A stretch of 64,000 nucleotides of DNA from Apodemus sylvaticus (GCF_947179515.1 NC_067474.1:101927253-101991252), one strand, 5' to 3'. Shown: positions 22,924-35,396, numbered from the stretch's first letter. A program made the numbers and translations. Notes: generated by a model from the letters alone, not told the origin.

Positions 22924-23053
22924 GGAGAGGAGAGGAGAGGAGAGCAGGGGAGAGGAGAGGAGAGGAGAGGAGAGGAGAGGAGAGGAGAGGAGAGGAGAAG
23001 AGAGGAGAGGATGGGGGTAAGAGAGGAGAGGGGAAGGGAGAGGAGAGGAGAGG
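22924..23053. repeat. GGAGA minisatellite, unit 6 (130 bp)
   Basis: 15 bp longer than its dimer partner in unit 8. Confidence 0.95.
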
Positions 23054-23406
23054 AAAAGAAAACCAAAGGAAAACTAACCAAGCAAAACTGCTGCTCTCCG
23101 GTCTGTGGAGCCTTCAAGGTTTCCCCAAAATATGTCCTCTGGCCAACAAGTTCCTTCTGGGTTAGATGGGTTAGATTTTCAGGCCACCACCAATCTGCCG
23201 AATTCCTGCAGTCCCTACAGTCCAGTAGGTGAAGGAGGCCGAGAGAGGGGCAGGGGACCCTCAATCCCTGTCCGGAGTTGCTTGAGGAGTGGCCAAATGG
23301 CCTCCGCTGGAGTCAGCTCTGCTGCCGGCGCGCGCTCTCTCTGCTGCTCCCAGACTAGGAAGGAACCTCACCAGCAGGGCACAGTCAGCCAGAGCCCGAG
23401 AGCTCA

Positions 23407-23445
23407 GAGTGAACTATTAAAGCAGCACAAACTTCAGGCTCAATG
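23407..23445 (+). promoter_or_regulatory. Ifnz core promoter, unit 6
   Basis: TATTAAA at 23415-23421. Upstream ATG at 23443. Confidence 0.58.
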
Positions 23446-23507
23446 GGAAGGCGGCCTTGGTCTCGCGCTCCCCCTGCGGGCGACATCCGCAATCGTTCTG
23501 CTTCAGC

Positions 23508-24041
23508 ATGCTGCCTGGACATCTATTCCTGGTGGGAGGAGCTATGCTGAGCCTCAGCACAGCCAGCTCACTTGATTGGGGTAAACCTTGGAGCCTGAGC
23601 CTGCAGCACCAAGAAACCATGAGCTTCTTGGCAGAGTTGAAAACCGTGCAGGCTCACCAGTGCCTGCGGGACAGAACCAATTTCCGATGTCCCTGGAAGA
23701 AAGGACCTCTCATCACTCAGGTGAAGCTGCAAGAAGCCACCAGTTGCTACTCCCAGGTGCTCAGGCAGGTCCTCCACCTCTTTGGCACAGAGGCCAGCAG
23801 AGCTGCCTGGCCAGAGAGGGCGCTTGATCAGTTCCTAACTAGCCTGTGGAGTGAGCTGGGAGTGCTGGAGAGAGCAAGAGAGCAGGGCCAGTCCTGTCCA
23901 CTGCGTTTCGCCCTGGCCATCCGCATCTACTTCCTTGGGTTCTTCCGCTATCTGAAGGGAAAGGCACACAGCCCTTGTTCCTGGGAGATGGTCAGAGTAC
24001 AACTGCAAGTGGACCTCTCAGCATTCCCACTGTCTGCGTGA
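23508..24041 (+). CDS. Ifnz: Interferon zeta (limitin)-like, unit 6
   Basis: Identical 177-residue product. The 5' flank of this unit has a G-to-A change (tgtcAgggacc, about 22,785) found otherwise only in unit 8, 8.83 kb downstream. Unit 6 is thus the second half of the 5-6 dimer that was copied to 7-8. Confidence 0.93.
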   Translation: MLPGHLFLVGGAMLSLSTASSLDWGKPWSLSLQHQETMSFLAELKTVQAHQCLRDRTNFRCPWKKGPLITQVKLQEATSCYSQVLRQVLHLFGTEASRAAWPERALDQFLTSLWSELGVLERAREQGQSCPLRFALAIRIYFLGFFRYLKGKAHSPCSWEMVRVQLQVDLSAFPLSA

Positions 24042-24286
24042 AGGAGCCTCAAGAAGAGGAGAAGCTCCCTGCAGGAATGTCTGCTCTCCTCCCTTTCTGG
24101 ATTCAAAGCAGACACTTGGATTGGGTTTTCGATTGGGATTAGGCACCAGGTGAAACGGGTCTGCATCGAAAAAGAACACGGAGTCTTTATGTCTTTCCCG
24201 GCTGTGCCCCCAAGAATCATATCGGGCACCATACCTAGTGAATGTTTGAAAGCAAAGTTGTATGTGTGCATTTCACTGTGTCTCTG

Positions 24287-24292
24287 AATAAA
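24287..24292 (+). terminator. AATAAA polyadenylation signal, unit 6
   Basis: Same position relative to the stop codon as in unit 1. Confidence 0.75.
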
Positions 24293-24821
24293 GGGGTGAT
24301 TTCAGGTTTTCCTCACACGTTTCAATTGCAGACGGGAGATTTGCAAAGGGCCACGGGTGTTGGAAATTGTGCATTTTTGCAGCCATGGTCTTTCAGGCTG
24401 GAGTGTGTTATAGCCATTATTTTGTGGTCACACGTTCTAGCTGCTCCCTGCTGTAAGCTGGGAACTCAAGACACTCACTCTGCAGCCAGAAGGCTGCCTA
24501 GGCTTCGCTCATTGAGAGGGCCCTAGGAAAGGATGTGAGCCCCTGCATGCGTGCTGGCATGGCTCTCCTGCAACTCTAGAAAGTAAGGATTGGGCCTTCT
24601 GGGTCCCTTCTGTGTACTTTGCACACATTGTGGAGGACGCAATGTGAGCTCAACTTGAAGAAGAAGATTCATAGGAGATGACCTGTTTTCAAGTTTTGGG
24701 CTGCTCTGTGACTTCGGAAGAAGCAGGGCCTTGACCAGACATAGGGGGAGCTCCTAGATGAAGTGTTGGGGAGAGTGTGGGGAGGAGGCATGGGCACAGA
24801 GGGCTCTGAGGGGCTTCAGAA

Positions 24822-24883
24822 ACTCCATCTTGTGCATGAGGGGCCAGGAAGGCGAGGAAGGCCTCTCATGCACAAGATGGAGT
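24822..24883. repeat. Inverted repeat, unit 6
   Basis: Same arms and loop as unit 1, without the unit 5/7 change. Confidence 0.9.
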
Positions 24884-25346
24884 CAGAGGGCACCAAATGA
24901 CCAAGGAGCCTTTCCTTCCCCTCCAGCGCCTTCCTCAGGGAGCCACAGGTGGGATGACAGGGTTGAGGTGGAGGTTCTCTGCCATCACAGGTCAGAAGTT
25001 CTGCTACCGGCCCACACACACACATTCATTCAGGCCTTCTTCCAGTCTGCAGTGGACAGTCTCCTGCTGCTTTCTGTGAGATACATTTCAGCCAGACCCC
25101 CAGGTTCCCCATTCCAATCCATCCACCCAAGGAAAGCAGAATTGCCAGGACAGGACACTAGGTTGACGTCCACCAACACATCTTGGTGAGTCTGTTCACT
25201 ATGAGCAAGCTTCTCTAGAAGTTCCTTCCTGCTGAAGGCTTCTGCACACAAAAGTCTTCCTCCTGTCCACTGGTTCCACTTTAGGCTGTGCCAGCACGAT
25301 GGAGTGTGGCCCAGTGCAGAAACAGAAGCCTTGCCTTTGATCCTGC

Positions 25347-25855
25347 TTACTGCCTTTGTGTTCCCGACTGGAGCGTGATGCTGAGCTGCAGCACAGCCAG
25401 CTCACTAGACAGGGCCACATCTCCGAGCCTGGGCCGAGCCCACGGGGAGACCCTGCGCTTATTAGGATACTTGAAAAGTGTGCCTCCTCACCAGTGCCTG
25501 GGGAACAGAACCTAGTTCCTAAGTCCCTGGAAGAAGGGAGTTCTCACCAAGTGAAGCAGAGAGAAGCTCTCTACTGCTCTGCCCTGATGCTCGTGCGGGG
25601 CTGCCTCCTCTTTGGCACAGAAGACAGCAGAGCTGTCTGGACAGAGAAGGTGCTCAGGCACCTCCTCACTAGTCTGGTGAGGGCCCTGCCAGGGCCACAG
25701 GGAGTCAGCAGAGCATGATCAGTCCTGTCTACCAACATCTGCCAGGGTCACATTTACCTACATCCTAGGAAGCTTCCAGCCCTTTCTCCTGGGACGTTGT
25801 AAAAGCAGAAATGACACTAGCCTTTTCTTCTATTCCCAGTGCCCCGGTACAGTAG
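25347..25855 (+). pseudogene. Interferon-zeta pseudogene, unit 6
   Basis: Same lesions as unit 1. The preceding spacer has the caacacatc variant of units 3-4. Confidence 0.88.
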
Positions 25856-26590
25856 ATCCAGGGGGAGCAGAAGCTCCCTGCACTCAGGAGTCTCTGTGAT
25901 AGGAAAGCACACTCCCTAACTCAACTCAAAGCAGACAGGCTGATTCCAGATGCAGCACCAGAAGGAAGGGCTCTCAGTCGAAATAGAAGGCAGGATTAAA
26001 TGATGTTTCTTATGGTTGGTCCTGTTTCTTTTCTTTTGTTTTGTAACATCTTCTCGTCATACTTCTATCACAGTCAGCAGGCCACACCAGCTGAAGCAGC
26101 AGAGAATCTCATCAGGGCTGAACAGAAATTCCTGGAGCCTGAAGCATGATGGGAAAAGTTTGAGGCCACTGAGCTAAAGCCATTTGGCTGCTGAAAACAT
26201 CTAACACCACTTGGGAGCATCTACCCTCCTCTGATTATTCAGTTCCGGGGGTCTGCGTGTGGGGTGGGAGATGCAGGAGTCCTTTAATTGATCAAAAGGC
26301 TGTATCAGCACTGGACCCGGGAGGACACCTCTCCTCTATGGTTTTATGTCCATTTCCCAGTCGGGAAGACCACACTACACTTTGCTGCCTTCCCCCTGAG
26401 CTGCTCTGAACTCCAATAGGCCAGCACCCATGGCCATTGTTATAGGCTTCTCACCCATGGGATCTTCTTCCTTCTCCACCTTCCTCTCTCTCCTGGACCT
26501 CTACCCCTGCCTGTGTCTCTTCTGTCCATCTGTTGGCTGTGGGCAACAAGTTTATTTAAGCAAGAGCATTAAATGGAGAAGTTAGGATTT

Positions 26591-26593
<3 letters not shown>

Positions 26594-26653
<60 letters not shown>
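26594..26653. repeat. (CT)30 tract, unit 7
   Basis: Pure TC run of 60 bp. Confidence 0.97.
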
Positions 26654-26656
<3 letters not shown>

Positions 26657-27346
26657 CAGGCACTTTCTCTTGATCTTGTGAACATCCCTGCACTGGGTGT
26701 AAGTAGTCATCACAACAATAATCCTGGAAAGATCAAACCCCAAAGAGGAGTCACCTTAGACATCTTTCTGAAGTTTCCAGAAGAGAAGGAATGACATTAA
26801 AGTACATAAGGTAGTGTGGGGCTTCTGGGCAATCAAAAGAAAACCTCTGGAAAAGCCTAGATACCTAGTCAAATAAATACTCAAAGGAAGCTGCTGCAAA
26901 GAAGAAGACAACATTTGAATTCAGAATGGGAGAGAAAACGTGTGTTTATTTACAGAGGGAAGGTAGATGTCAAAAGGAGCAGAGACAGGCACACTGCACT
27001 GAAGTACTGAGGGGCTGAGCCGGAGGCCATCTTCCAGAAGATGCCCTTTTGGTGTGGGTGAGGTTTGAGCAAAGGAAACAGGGAGGAGGAACCAGCCAGG
27101 AGGAGGGCCATCTTCCTGGCTGAGGTCCAATTTGGCACTGGTCAGCAGAGCTCCTGAGAGGAGAGGGCAAGACTGCCCTGTCCCCTCTCTGGAAGTCTCT
27201 TCCTGTCGGGGACCAGTTCTCCTCTTTGCCAAGTCCACTTTCTTTTTCTCCTCTCCTGCCCTGATAGCTGGAAGGGTCTGGAAACCCAAACACACCCAGA
27301 TACACAAAAAATGAAACCAAAGGAAAGGAAAGGGGAGAAGACAACA

Positions 27347-27476
27347 GGAGAGGAGAGGAGAGGAGAGCAGGGGAGAGGAGAGGAGAGGAGAGGAGAGGAG
27401 AGGAGAGGAGAGGAGAGGAGAAGAGAGGAGAGGATGGGGGTAAGAGAGGAGAGGGGAAGGGAGAGGAGAGGAGAGG
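27347..27476. repeat. GGAGA minisatellite, unit 7 (130 bp)
   Basis: Same length as in its dimer partner, unit 5. Confidence 0.95.
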
Positions 27477-27829
27477 AAAAGAAAACCAAAGGAAAACTAA
27501 CCAAGCAAAACTGCTGCTCTCCGGTCTGTGGAGCCTTCAAGGTTTCCCCAAAATATGTCCTCTGGCCAACAAGTTCCTTCTGGGTTAGATGGGTTAGATT
27601 TTCAGGCCACCACCAATCTGCCGAATTCCTGCAGTCCCTACAGTCCAGTAGGTGAAGGAGGCCGAGAGAGGGGCAGGGGACCCTCAATCCCTGTCCGGAG
27701 TTGCTTGAGGAGTGGCCAAATGGCCTCCGCTGGAGTCAGCTCTGCTGCCGGCGCGCGCTCTCTCTGCTGCTCCCAGACTAGGAAGGAACCTCACCAGCAG
27801 GGCACAGTCAGCCAGAGCCCGAGAGCTCA

Positions 27830-27868
27830 GAGTGAACTATTAAAGCAGCACAAACTTCAGGCTCAATG
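27830..27868 (+). promoter_or_regulatory. Ifnz core promoter, unit 7
   Basis: TATTAAA at 27838-27844. Upstream ATG at 27866. Confidence 0.58.
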
Positions 27869-27930
27869 GGAAGGCGGCCTTGGTCTCGCGCTCCCCCTGC
27901 GGGCGACATCCGCAATCGTTCTGCTTCAGC

Positions 27931-28464
27931 ATGCTGCCTGGACATCTATTCCTGGTGGGAGGAGCTATGCTGAGCCTCAGCACAGCCAGCTCACTTGATT
28001 GGGGTAAACCTTGGAGCCTGAGCCTGCAGCACCAAGAAACCATGAGCTTCTTGGCAGAGTTGAAAACCGTGCAGGCTCACCAGTGCCTGCGGGACAGAAC
28101 CAATTTCCGATGTCCCTGGAAGAAAGGACCTCTCATCACTCAGGTGAAGCTGCAAGAAGCCACCAGTTGCTACTCCCAGGTGCTCAGGCAGGTCCTCCAC
28201 CTCTTTGGCACAGAGGCCAGCAGAGCTGCCTGGCCAGAGAGGGCGCTTGATCAGTTCCTAACTAGCCTGTGGAGTGAGCTGGGAGTGCTGGAGAGAGCAA
28301 GAGAGCAGGGCCAGTCCTGTCCACTGCGTTTCGCCCTGGCCATCCGCATCTACTTCCTTGGGTTCTTCCGCTATCTGAAGGGAAAGGCACACAGCCCTTG
28401 TTCCTGGGAGATGGTCAGAGTACAACTGCAAGTGGACCTCTCAGCATTCCCACTGTCTGCGTGA
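27931..28464 (+). CDS. Ifnz: Interferon zeta (limitin)-like, unit 7
   Basis: Identical 177-residue product. All four private markers of unit 5 recur here (near 29,018, 29,218, the hairpin and 29,708). The long segment around this gene is therefore a recent copy of, or source for, unit 5. Confidence 0.93.
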   Translation: MLPGHLFLVGGAMLSLSTASSLDWGKPWSLSLQHQETMSFLAELKTVQAHQCLRDRTNFRCPWKKGPLITQVKLQEATSCYSQVLRQVLHLFGTEASRAAWPERALDQFLTSLWSELGVLERAREQGQSCPLRFALAIRIYFLGFFRYLKGKAHSPCSWEMVRVQLQVDLSAFPLSA

Positions 28465-28709
28465 AGGAGCCTCAAGAAGAGGAGAAGCTCCCTGCAGGAA
28501 TGTCTGCTCTCCTCCCTTTCTGGATTCAAAGCAGACACTTGGATTGGGTTTTCGATTGGGATTAGGCACCAGGTGAAACGGGTCTGCATCGAAAAAGAAC
28601 ACGGAGTCTTTATGTCTTTCCCGGCTGTGCCCCCAAGAATCATATCGGGCACCATACCTAGTGAATGTTTGAAAGCAAAGTTGTATGTGTGCATTTCACT
28701 GTGTCTCTG

Positions 28710-28715
28710 AATAAA
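28710..28715 (+). terminator. AATAAA polyadenylation signal, unit 7
   Basis: Same position relative to the stop codon as in unit 1. Confidence 0.75.
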
Positions 28716-29244
28716 GGGGTGATTTCAGGTTTTCCTCACACGTTTCAATTGCAGACGGGAGATTTGCAAAGGGCCACGGGTGTTGGAAATTGTGCATTTT
28801 TGCAGCCATGGTCTTTCAGGCTGGAGTGTGTTATAGCCATTATTTTGTGGTCACACGTTCTAGCTGCTCCCTGCTGTAAGCTGGGAACTCAAGACACTCA
28901 CTCTGCAGCCAGAAGGCTGCCTAGGCTTCGCTCATTGAGAGGGCCCTAGGAAAGGATGTGAGCCCCTGCATGCGTGCTGGCATGGCTCTCCTGCAACTCT
29001 AGAAAGTAAGGATTGGGTCTTCTGGGTCCCTTCTGTGTACTTTGCACACATTGTGGAGGACGCAATGTGAGCTCAACTTGAAGAAGAAGATTCATAGGAG
29101 ATGACCTGTTTTCAAGTTTTGGGCTGCTCTGTGACTTCGGAAGAAGCAGGGCCTTGACCAGACATAGGGGGAGCTCCTAGATGAAGTGTTGGGGAGAGTG
29201 TGGGGAGGAGGCATGGGCGCAGAGGGCTCTGAGGGGCTTCAGAA

Positions 29245-29306
29245 ACTCCATCTTGTGCATGAGGGGGCAGGAAGGCGAGGAAGGCCTCTCATGCACAAGA
29301 TGGAGT
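29245..29306. repeat. Inverted repeat, unit 7 (last complete one)
   Basis: Carries the same left-arm C-to-G change as unit 5. No later unit has the left arm. Confidence 0.88.
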
Positions 29307-29769
29307 CAGAGGGCACCAAATGACCAAGGAGCCTTTCCTTCCCCTCCAGCGCCTTCCTCAGGGAGCCACAGGTGGGATGACAGGGTTGAGGTGGAGGTTC
29401 TCTGCCATCACAGGTCAGAAGTTCTGCTACCGGCCCACACACACACATTCATTCAGGCCTTCTTCCAGTCTGCAGTGGACAGTCTCCTGCTGCTTTCTGT
29501 GAGATACATTTCAGCCAGACCCCCAGGTTCCCCATTCCAATCCATCCACCCAAGGAAAGCAGAATTGCCAGGACAGGACACTAGGTTGACGTCCACCAAC
29601 AAATCTTGGTGAGTCTGTTCACTATGAGCAAGCTTCTCTAGAAGTTCCTTCCTGCTGAAGGCTTCTGCACACAAAAGTCTTCCTCCTGTCCACTGGTTCC
29701 ACTTTAGACTGTGCCAGCACGATGGAGTGTGGCCCAGTGCAGAAACAGAAGCCTTGCCTTTGATCCTGC

Positions 29770-30278
29770 TTACTGCCTTTGTGTTCCCGACTGGAGCGTG
29801 ATGCTGAGCTGCAGCACAGCCAGCTCACTAGACAGGGCCACATCTCCGAGCCTGGGCCGAGCCCACGGGGAGACCCTGCGCTTATTAGGATACTTGAAAA
29901 GTGTGCCTCCTCACCAGTGCCTGGGGAACAGAACCTAGTTCCTAAGTCCCTGGAAGAAGGGAGTTCTCACCAAGTGAAGCAGAGAGAAGCTCTCTACTGC
30001 TCTGCCCTGATGCTCGTGCGGGGCTGCCTCCTCTTTGGCACAGAAGACAGCAGAGCTGTCTGGACAGAGAAGGTGCTCAGGCACCTCCTCACTAGTCTGG
30101 TGAGGGCCCTGCCAGGGCCACAGGGAGTCAGCAGAGCATGATCAGTCCTGTCTACCAACATCTGCCAGGGTCACATTTACCTACATCCTAGGAAGCTTCC
30201 AGCCCTTTCTCCTGGGACGTTGTAAAAGCAGAAATGACACTAGCCTTTTCTTCTATTCCCAGTGCCCCGGTACAGTAG
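29770..30278 (+). pseudogene. Interferon-zeta pseudogene, unit 7
   Basis: Same lesions as unit 1 and the same flank marker as unit 5. Confidence 0.88.
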
Positions 30279-31013
30279 ATCCAGGGGGAGCAGAAGCTCC
30301 CTGCACTCAGGAGTCTCTGTGATAGGAAAGCACACTCCCTAACTCAACTCAAAGCAGACAGGCTGATTCCAGATGCAGCACCAGAAGGAAGGGCTCTCAG
30401 TCGAAATAGAAGGCAGGATTAAATGATGTTTCTTATGGTTGGTCCTGTTTCTTTTCTTTTGTTTTGTAACATCTTCTCGTCATACTTCTATCACAGTCAG
30501 CAGGCCACACCAGCTGAAGCAGCAGAGAATCTCATCAGGGCTGAACAGAAATTCCTGGAGCCTGAAGCATGATGGGAAAAGTTTGAGGCCACTGAGCTAA
30601 AGCCATTTGGCTGCTGAAAACATCTAACACCACTTGGGAGCATCTACCCTCCTCTGATTATTCAGTTCCGGGGGTCTGCGTGTGGGGTGGGAGATGCAGG
30701 AGTCCTTTAATTGATCAAAAGGCTGTATCAGCACTGGACCCGGGAGGACACCTCTCCTCTATGGTTTTATGTCCATTTCCCAGTCGGGAAGACCACACTA
30801 CACTTTGCTGCCTTCCCCCTGAGCTGCTCTGAACTCCAATAGGCCAACACCCATGGCCATTGTTATAGGCTTCTCACCCATGGGATCTTCTTCCTTCTCC
30901 ACCTTCCTCTCTCTCCTGGACCTCTACCCCTGCCTGTGTCTCTTCTGTCCATCTGTTGGCTGTGGGCAACAAGTTTATTTAAGCAAGAGCATTAAATGGA
31001 GAAGTTAGGATTT

Positions 31014-31016
<3 letters not shown>

Positions 31017-31072
<56 letters not shown>
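31017..31072. repeat. (CT)28 tract, unit 8
   Basis: Pure TC run of 56 bp, the same length as in unit 6. Confidence 0.97.
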
Positions 31073-31075
<3 letters not shown>

Positions 31076-31765
31076 CAGGCACTTTCTCTTGATCTTGTGA
31101 ACATCCCTGCACTGGGTGTAAGTAGTCATCACAACAATAATCCTGGAAAGATCAAACCCCAAAGAGGAGTCACCTTAGACATCTTTCTGAAGTTTCCAGA
31201 AGAGAAGGAATGACATTAAAGTACATAAGGTAGTGTGGGGCTTCTGGGCAATCAAAAGAAAACCTCTGGAAAAGCCTAGATACCTAGTCAAATAAATACT
31301 CAAAGGAAGCTGCTGCAAAGAAGAAGACAACATTTGAATTCAGAATGGGAGAGAAAACGTGTGTTTATTTACAGAGGGAAGGTAGATGTCAAAAGGAGCA
31401 GAGACAGGCACACTGCACTGAAGTACTGAGGGGCTGAGCCGGAGGCCATCTTCCAGAAGATGCCCTTTTGGTGTGGGTGAGGTTTGAGCAAAGGAAACAG
31501 GGAGGAGGAACCAGCCAGGAGGAGGGCCATCTTCCTGGCTGAGGTCCAATTTGGCACTGGTCAGCAGAGCTCCTGAGAGGAGAGGGCAAGACTGCCCTGT
31601 CCCCTCTCTGGAAGTCTCTTCCTGTCAGGGACCAGTTCTCCTCTTTGCCAAGTCCACTTTCTTTTTCTCCTCTCCTGCCCTGATAGCTGGAAGGGTCTGG
31701 AAACCCAAACACACCCAGATACACAAAAAATGAAACCAAAGGAAAGGAAAGGGGAGAAGACAACA

Positions 31766-31880
31766 GGAGAGGAGAGGAGAGGAGAGCAGGGGAGAGGAGA
31801 GGAGAGGAGAGGAGAGGAGAGGAGAAGAGAGGAGAGGATGGGGGTAAGAGAGGAGAGGGGAAGGGAGAGGAGAGGAGAGG
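31766..31880. repeat. GGAGA minisatellite, unit 8 (115 bp)
   Basis: Shorter by three pentamers than in unit 6, although the adjacent flank marker is shared. Confidence 0.95.
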
Positions 31881-32233
31881 AAAAGAAAACCAAAGGAAAA
31901 CTAACCAAGCAAAACTGCTGCTCTCCGGTCTGTGGAGCCTTCAAGGTTTCCCCAAAATATGTCCTCTGGCCAACAAGTTCCTTCTGGGTTAGATGGGTTA
32001 GATTTTCAGGCCACCACCAATCTGCCGAATTCCTGCAGTCCCTACAGTCCAGTAGGTGAAGGAGGCCGAGAGAGGGGCAGGGGACCCTCAATCCCTGTCC
32101 GGAGTTGCTTGAGGAGTGGCCAAATGGCCTCCGCTGGAGTCAGCTCTGCTGCCGGCGCGCGCTCTCTCTGCTGCTCCCAGACTAGGAAGGAACCTCACCA
32201 GCAGGGCACAGTCAGCCAGAGCCCGAGAGCTCA

Positions 32234-32272
32234 GAGTGAACTATTAAAGCAGCACAAACTTCAGGCTCAATG
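32234..32272 (+). promoter_or_regulatory. Ifnz core promoter, unit 8
   Basis: TATTAAA at 32242-32248. Upstream ATG at 32270. Confidence 0.58.
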
Positions 32273-32334
32273 GGAAGGCGGCCTTGGTCTCGCGCTCCCC
32301 CTGCGGGCGACATCCGCAATCGTTCTGCTTCAGC

Positions 32335-32868
32335 ATGCTGCCTGGACATCTATTCCTGGTGGGAGGAGCTATGCTGAGCCTCAGCACAGCCAGCTCACTT
32401 GATTGGGGTAAACCTTGGAGCCTGAGCCTGCAGCACCAAGAAACCATGAGCTTCTTGGCAGAGTTGAAAACCGTGCAGGCTCACCAGTGCCTGCGGGACA
32501 GAACCAATTTCCGATGTCCCTGGAAGAAAGGACCTCTCATCACTCAGGTGAAGCTGCAAGAAGCCACCAGTTGCTACTCCCAGGTGCTCAGGCAGGTCCT
32601 CCACCTCTTTGGCACAGAGGCCAGCAGAGCTGCCTGGCCAGAGAGGGCGCTTGATCAGTTCCTAACTAGCCTGTGGAGTGAGCTGGGAGTGCTGGAGAGA
32701 GCAAGAGAGCAGGGCCAGTCCTGTCCACTGCGTTTCGCCCTGGCCATCCGCATCTACTTCCTTGGGTTCTTCCGCTATCTGAAGGGAAAGGCACACAGCC
32801 CTTGTTCCTGGGAGATGGTCAGAGTACAACTGCAAGTGGACCTCTCAGCATTCCCACTGTCTGCGTGA
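32335..32868 (+). CDS. Ifnz: Interferon zeta (limitin)-like, unit 8
   Basis: Identical 177-residue product inside a mosaic unit. The 5' flank matches unit 6 (tgtcAgggacc near 31,627). The spacer after about 33,640 matches units 9-12: no hairpin left arm, tacAggccc and ggccCtcttcc. The recombination point lies between these markers and may fall in or near this gene. Confidence 0.93.
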   Translation: MLPGHLFLVGGAMLSLSTASSLDWGKPWSLSLQHQETMSFLAELKTVQAHQCLRDRTNFRCPWKKGPLITQVKLQEATSCYSQVLRQVLHLFGTEASRAAWPERALDQFLTSLWSELGVLERAREQGQSCPLRFALAIRIYFLGFFRYLKGKAHSPCSWEMVRVQLQVDLSAFPLSA

Positions 32869-33113
32869 AGGAGCCTCAAGAAGAGGAGAAGCTCCCTGCA
32901 GGAATGTCTGCTCTCCTCCCTTTCTGGATTCAAAGCAGACACTTGGATTGGGTTTTCGATTGGGATTAGGCACCAGGTGAAACGGGTCTGCATCGAAAAA
33001 GAACACGGAGTCTTTATGTCTTTCCCGGCTGTGCCCCCAAGAATCATATCGGGCACCATACCTAGTGAATGTTTGAAAGCAAAGTTGTATGTGTGCATTT
33101 CACTGTGTCTCTG

Positions 33114-33119
33114 AATAAA
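33114..33119 (+). terminator. AATAAA polyadenylation signal, unit 8
   Basis: Same position relative to the stop codon as in unit 1. Confidence 0.75.
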
Positions 33120-33637
33120 GGGGTGATTTCAGGTTTTCCTCACACGTTTCAATTGCAGACGGGAGATTTGCAAAGGGCCACGGGTGTTGGAAATTGTGCA
33201 TTTTTGCAGCCATGGTCTTTCAGGCTGGAGTGTGTTATAGCCATTATTTTGTGGTCACACGTTCTAGCTGCTCCCTGCTGTAAGCTGGGAACTCAAGACA
33301 CTCACTCTGCAGCCAGAAGGCTGCCTAGGCTTCGCTCATTGAGAGGGCCCTAGGAAAGGATGTGAGCCCCTGCATGCGTGCTGGCATGGCTCTCCTGCAA
33401 CTCTAGAAAGTAAGGATTGGGCCTTCTGGGTCCCTTCTGTGTACTTTGCACACATTGTGGAGGACGCAATGTGAGCTCAACTTGAAGAAGAAGATTCATA
33501 GGAGATGACCTGTTTTCAAGTTTTGGGCTGCTCTGTGACTTCGGAAGAAGCAGGGCCTTGACCAGACATAGGGGGAGCTCCTAGATGAAGTGTTGGGGAG
33601 AGTGTGGGGAGGAGGCATGGGCACAGAGGGCTCTGAG

Positions 33638-33684
33638 GGGCTTCGAGCCCCAGGAAGGCGAGGAAGGCCTCTCATGCACAAGAT
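33638..33684. other. Hairpin locus without left arm, unit 8
   Basis: The 24-bp left arm is absent and a small palindrome, GGGGCTTCGAGCCCC, stands at the junction. Units 9-12 share this form. The right arm remains. Confidence 0.85.
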
Positions 33685-34152
33685 GGAGTCAGAGGGCACC
33701 AAATGACCAAGGAGCCTTTCCTTCCCCTCCAGCGCCTTCCTCAGGGAGCCACAGGTGGGATGACAGGGTTGAGGTGGAGGTTCTCTGCCATCACAGGTCA
33801 GAAGTTCTGCTACAGGCCCACACATACACATTCATTCAGGCCCTCTTCCAGTCTGCAGTGGACAGTCTCCTGCTGCTTTCTGTGAGATACATTTCAGCCA
33901 GACCCCCAGGATCCCCATTCCAATCCATCCACCCAAGGAAAGCAGAATTGCCAGGACAGGACACTAGGTTGACGTCCACCAACAAATCTTGGTGAGTCTG
34001 TTCACTATGAGCAAGCTTCTCTAGAAGTTCCTTCCTGCTGAAGGCTTCTGCACACAAAAGTCTTCCTCCTGTCCACCGGTTCCACTTTAGGCTGTGCCAG
34101 CACGATGGAGTGTGGCCCAGTGCAGAAACAGAAGCCTTGCCTTTGATCCTGC

Positions 34153-34661
34153 TTACTGCCTTTGTGTTCCCGACTGGAGCGTGATGCTGAGCTGCAGCAC
34201 AGCCAGCTCACTAGACAGGGCCACATCTCCGAGCCTGGGCCGAGCCCACGGGGAGACCCTGCGCTTATTAGGATACTTGAAAAGTGTGCCTCCTCACCAG
34301 TGCCTGGGGAACAGAACCTAGTTCCTAAGTCCCTGGAAGAAGGGAGTTCTCACCAAGTGAAGCAGAGAGAAGCTCTCTACTGCTCTGCCCTGATGCTCGT
34401 GCGGGGCTGCCTCCTCTTTGGCACAGAAGACAGCAGAGCTGTCTGGACAGAGAAGGTGCTCAGGCACCTCCTCACTAGTCTGGTGAGGGCCCTGCCAGGG
34501 CCACAGGGAGTCAGCAGAGCATGATCAGTCCTGTCTACCAACATCTGCCAGGGTCACATTTACCTACATCCTAGGAAGCTTCCAGCCCTTTCTCCTGGGA
34601 CGTTGTAAAAGCAGAAATGACACTAGCCTTTTCTTCTATTCCCAGTGCCCCGGTACAGTAG
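34153..34661 (+). pseudogene. Interferon-zeta pseudogene, unit 8
   Basis: Same lesions as unit 1. Private changes occur just upstream (catacacattc near 33,825, ggAtcccc near 33,911, ccaCcggttcc near 34,077). Confidence 0.88.
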
Positions 34662-35396
34662 ATCCAGGGGGAGCAGAAGCTCCCTGCACTCAGGAGTCTC
34701 TGTGATAGGAAAGCACACTCCCTAACTCAACTCAAAGCAGACAGGCTGATTCCAGATGCAGCACCAGAAGGAAGGGCTCTCAGTCGAAATAGAAGGCAGG
34801 ATTAAATGATGTTTCTTATGGTTGGTCCTGTTTCTTTTCTTTTGTTTTGTAACATCTTCTCGTCATACTTCTATCACAGTCAGCAGGCCACACCAGCTGA
34901 AGCAGCAGAGAATCTCATCAGGGCTGAACAGAAATTCCTGGAGCCTGAAGCATGATGGGAAAAGTTTGAGGCCACTGAGCTAAAGCCATTTGGCTGCTGA
35001 AAACATCTAACACCACTTGGGAGCATCTACCCTCCTCTGATTATTCAGTTCCGGGGGTCTGCGTGTGGGGTGGGAGATGCAGGAGTCCTTTAATTGATCA
35101 AAAGGCTGTATCAGCACTGGACCCGGGAGGACACCTCTCCTCTATGGTTTTATGTCCATTTCCCAGTCGGGAAGACCACACTACACTTTGCTGCCTTCCC
35201 CCTGGGCTGCTCTGAACTCCAATAGGCCAGCACCCATGGCCATTGTTATAGGCTTCTCACCCATGGGATCTTCTTCCTTCTCCACCTTCCTCTCTCTCCT
35301 GGACCTCTACCCCTGTCTGTGTCTCTTCTGTCCATCTGTTGGCTGTGGGCAACAAGTTTATTTAAGCAAGAGCATTAAATGGAGAAGTTAGGATTT

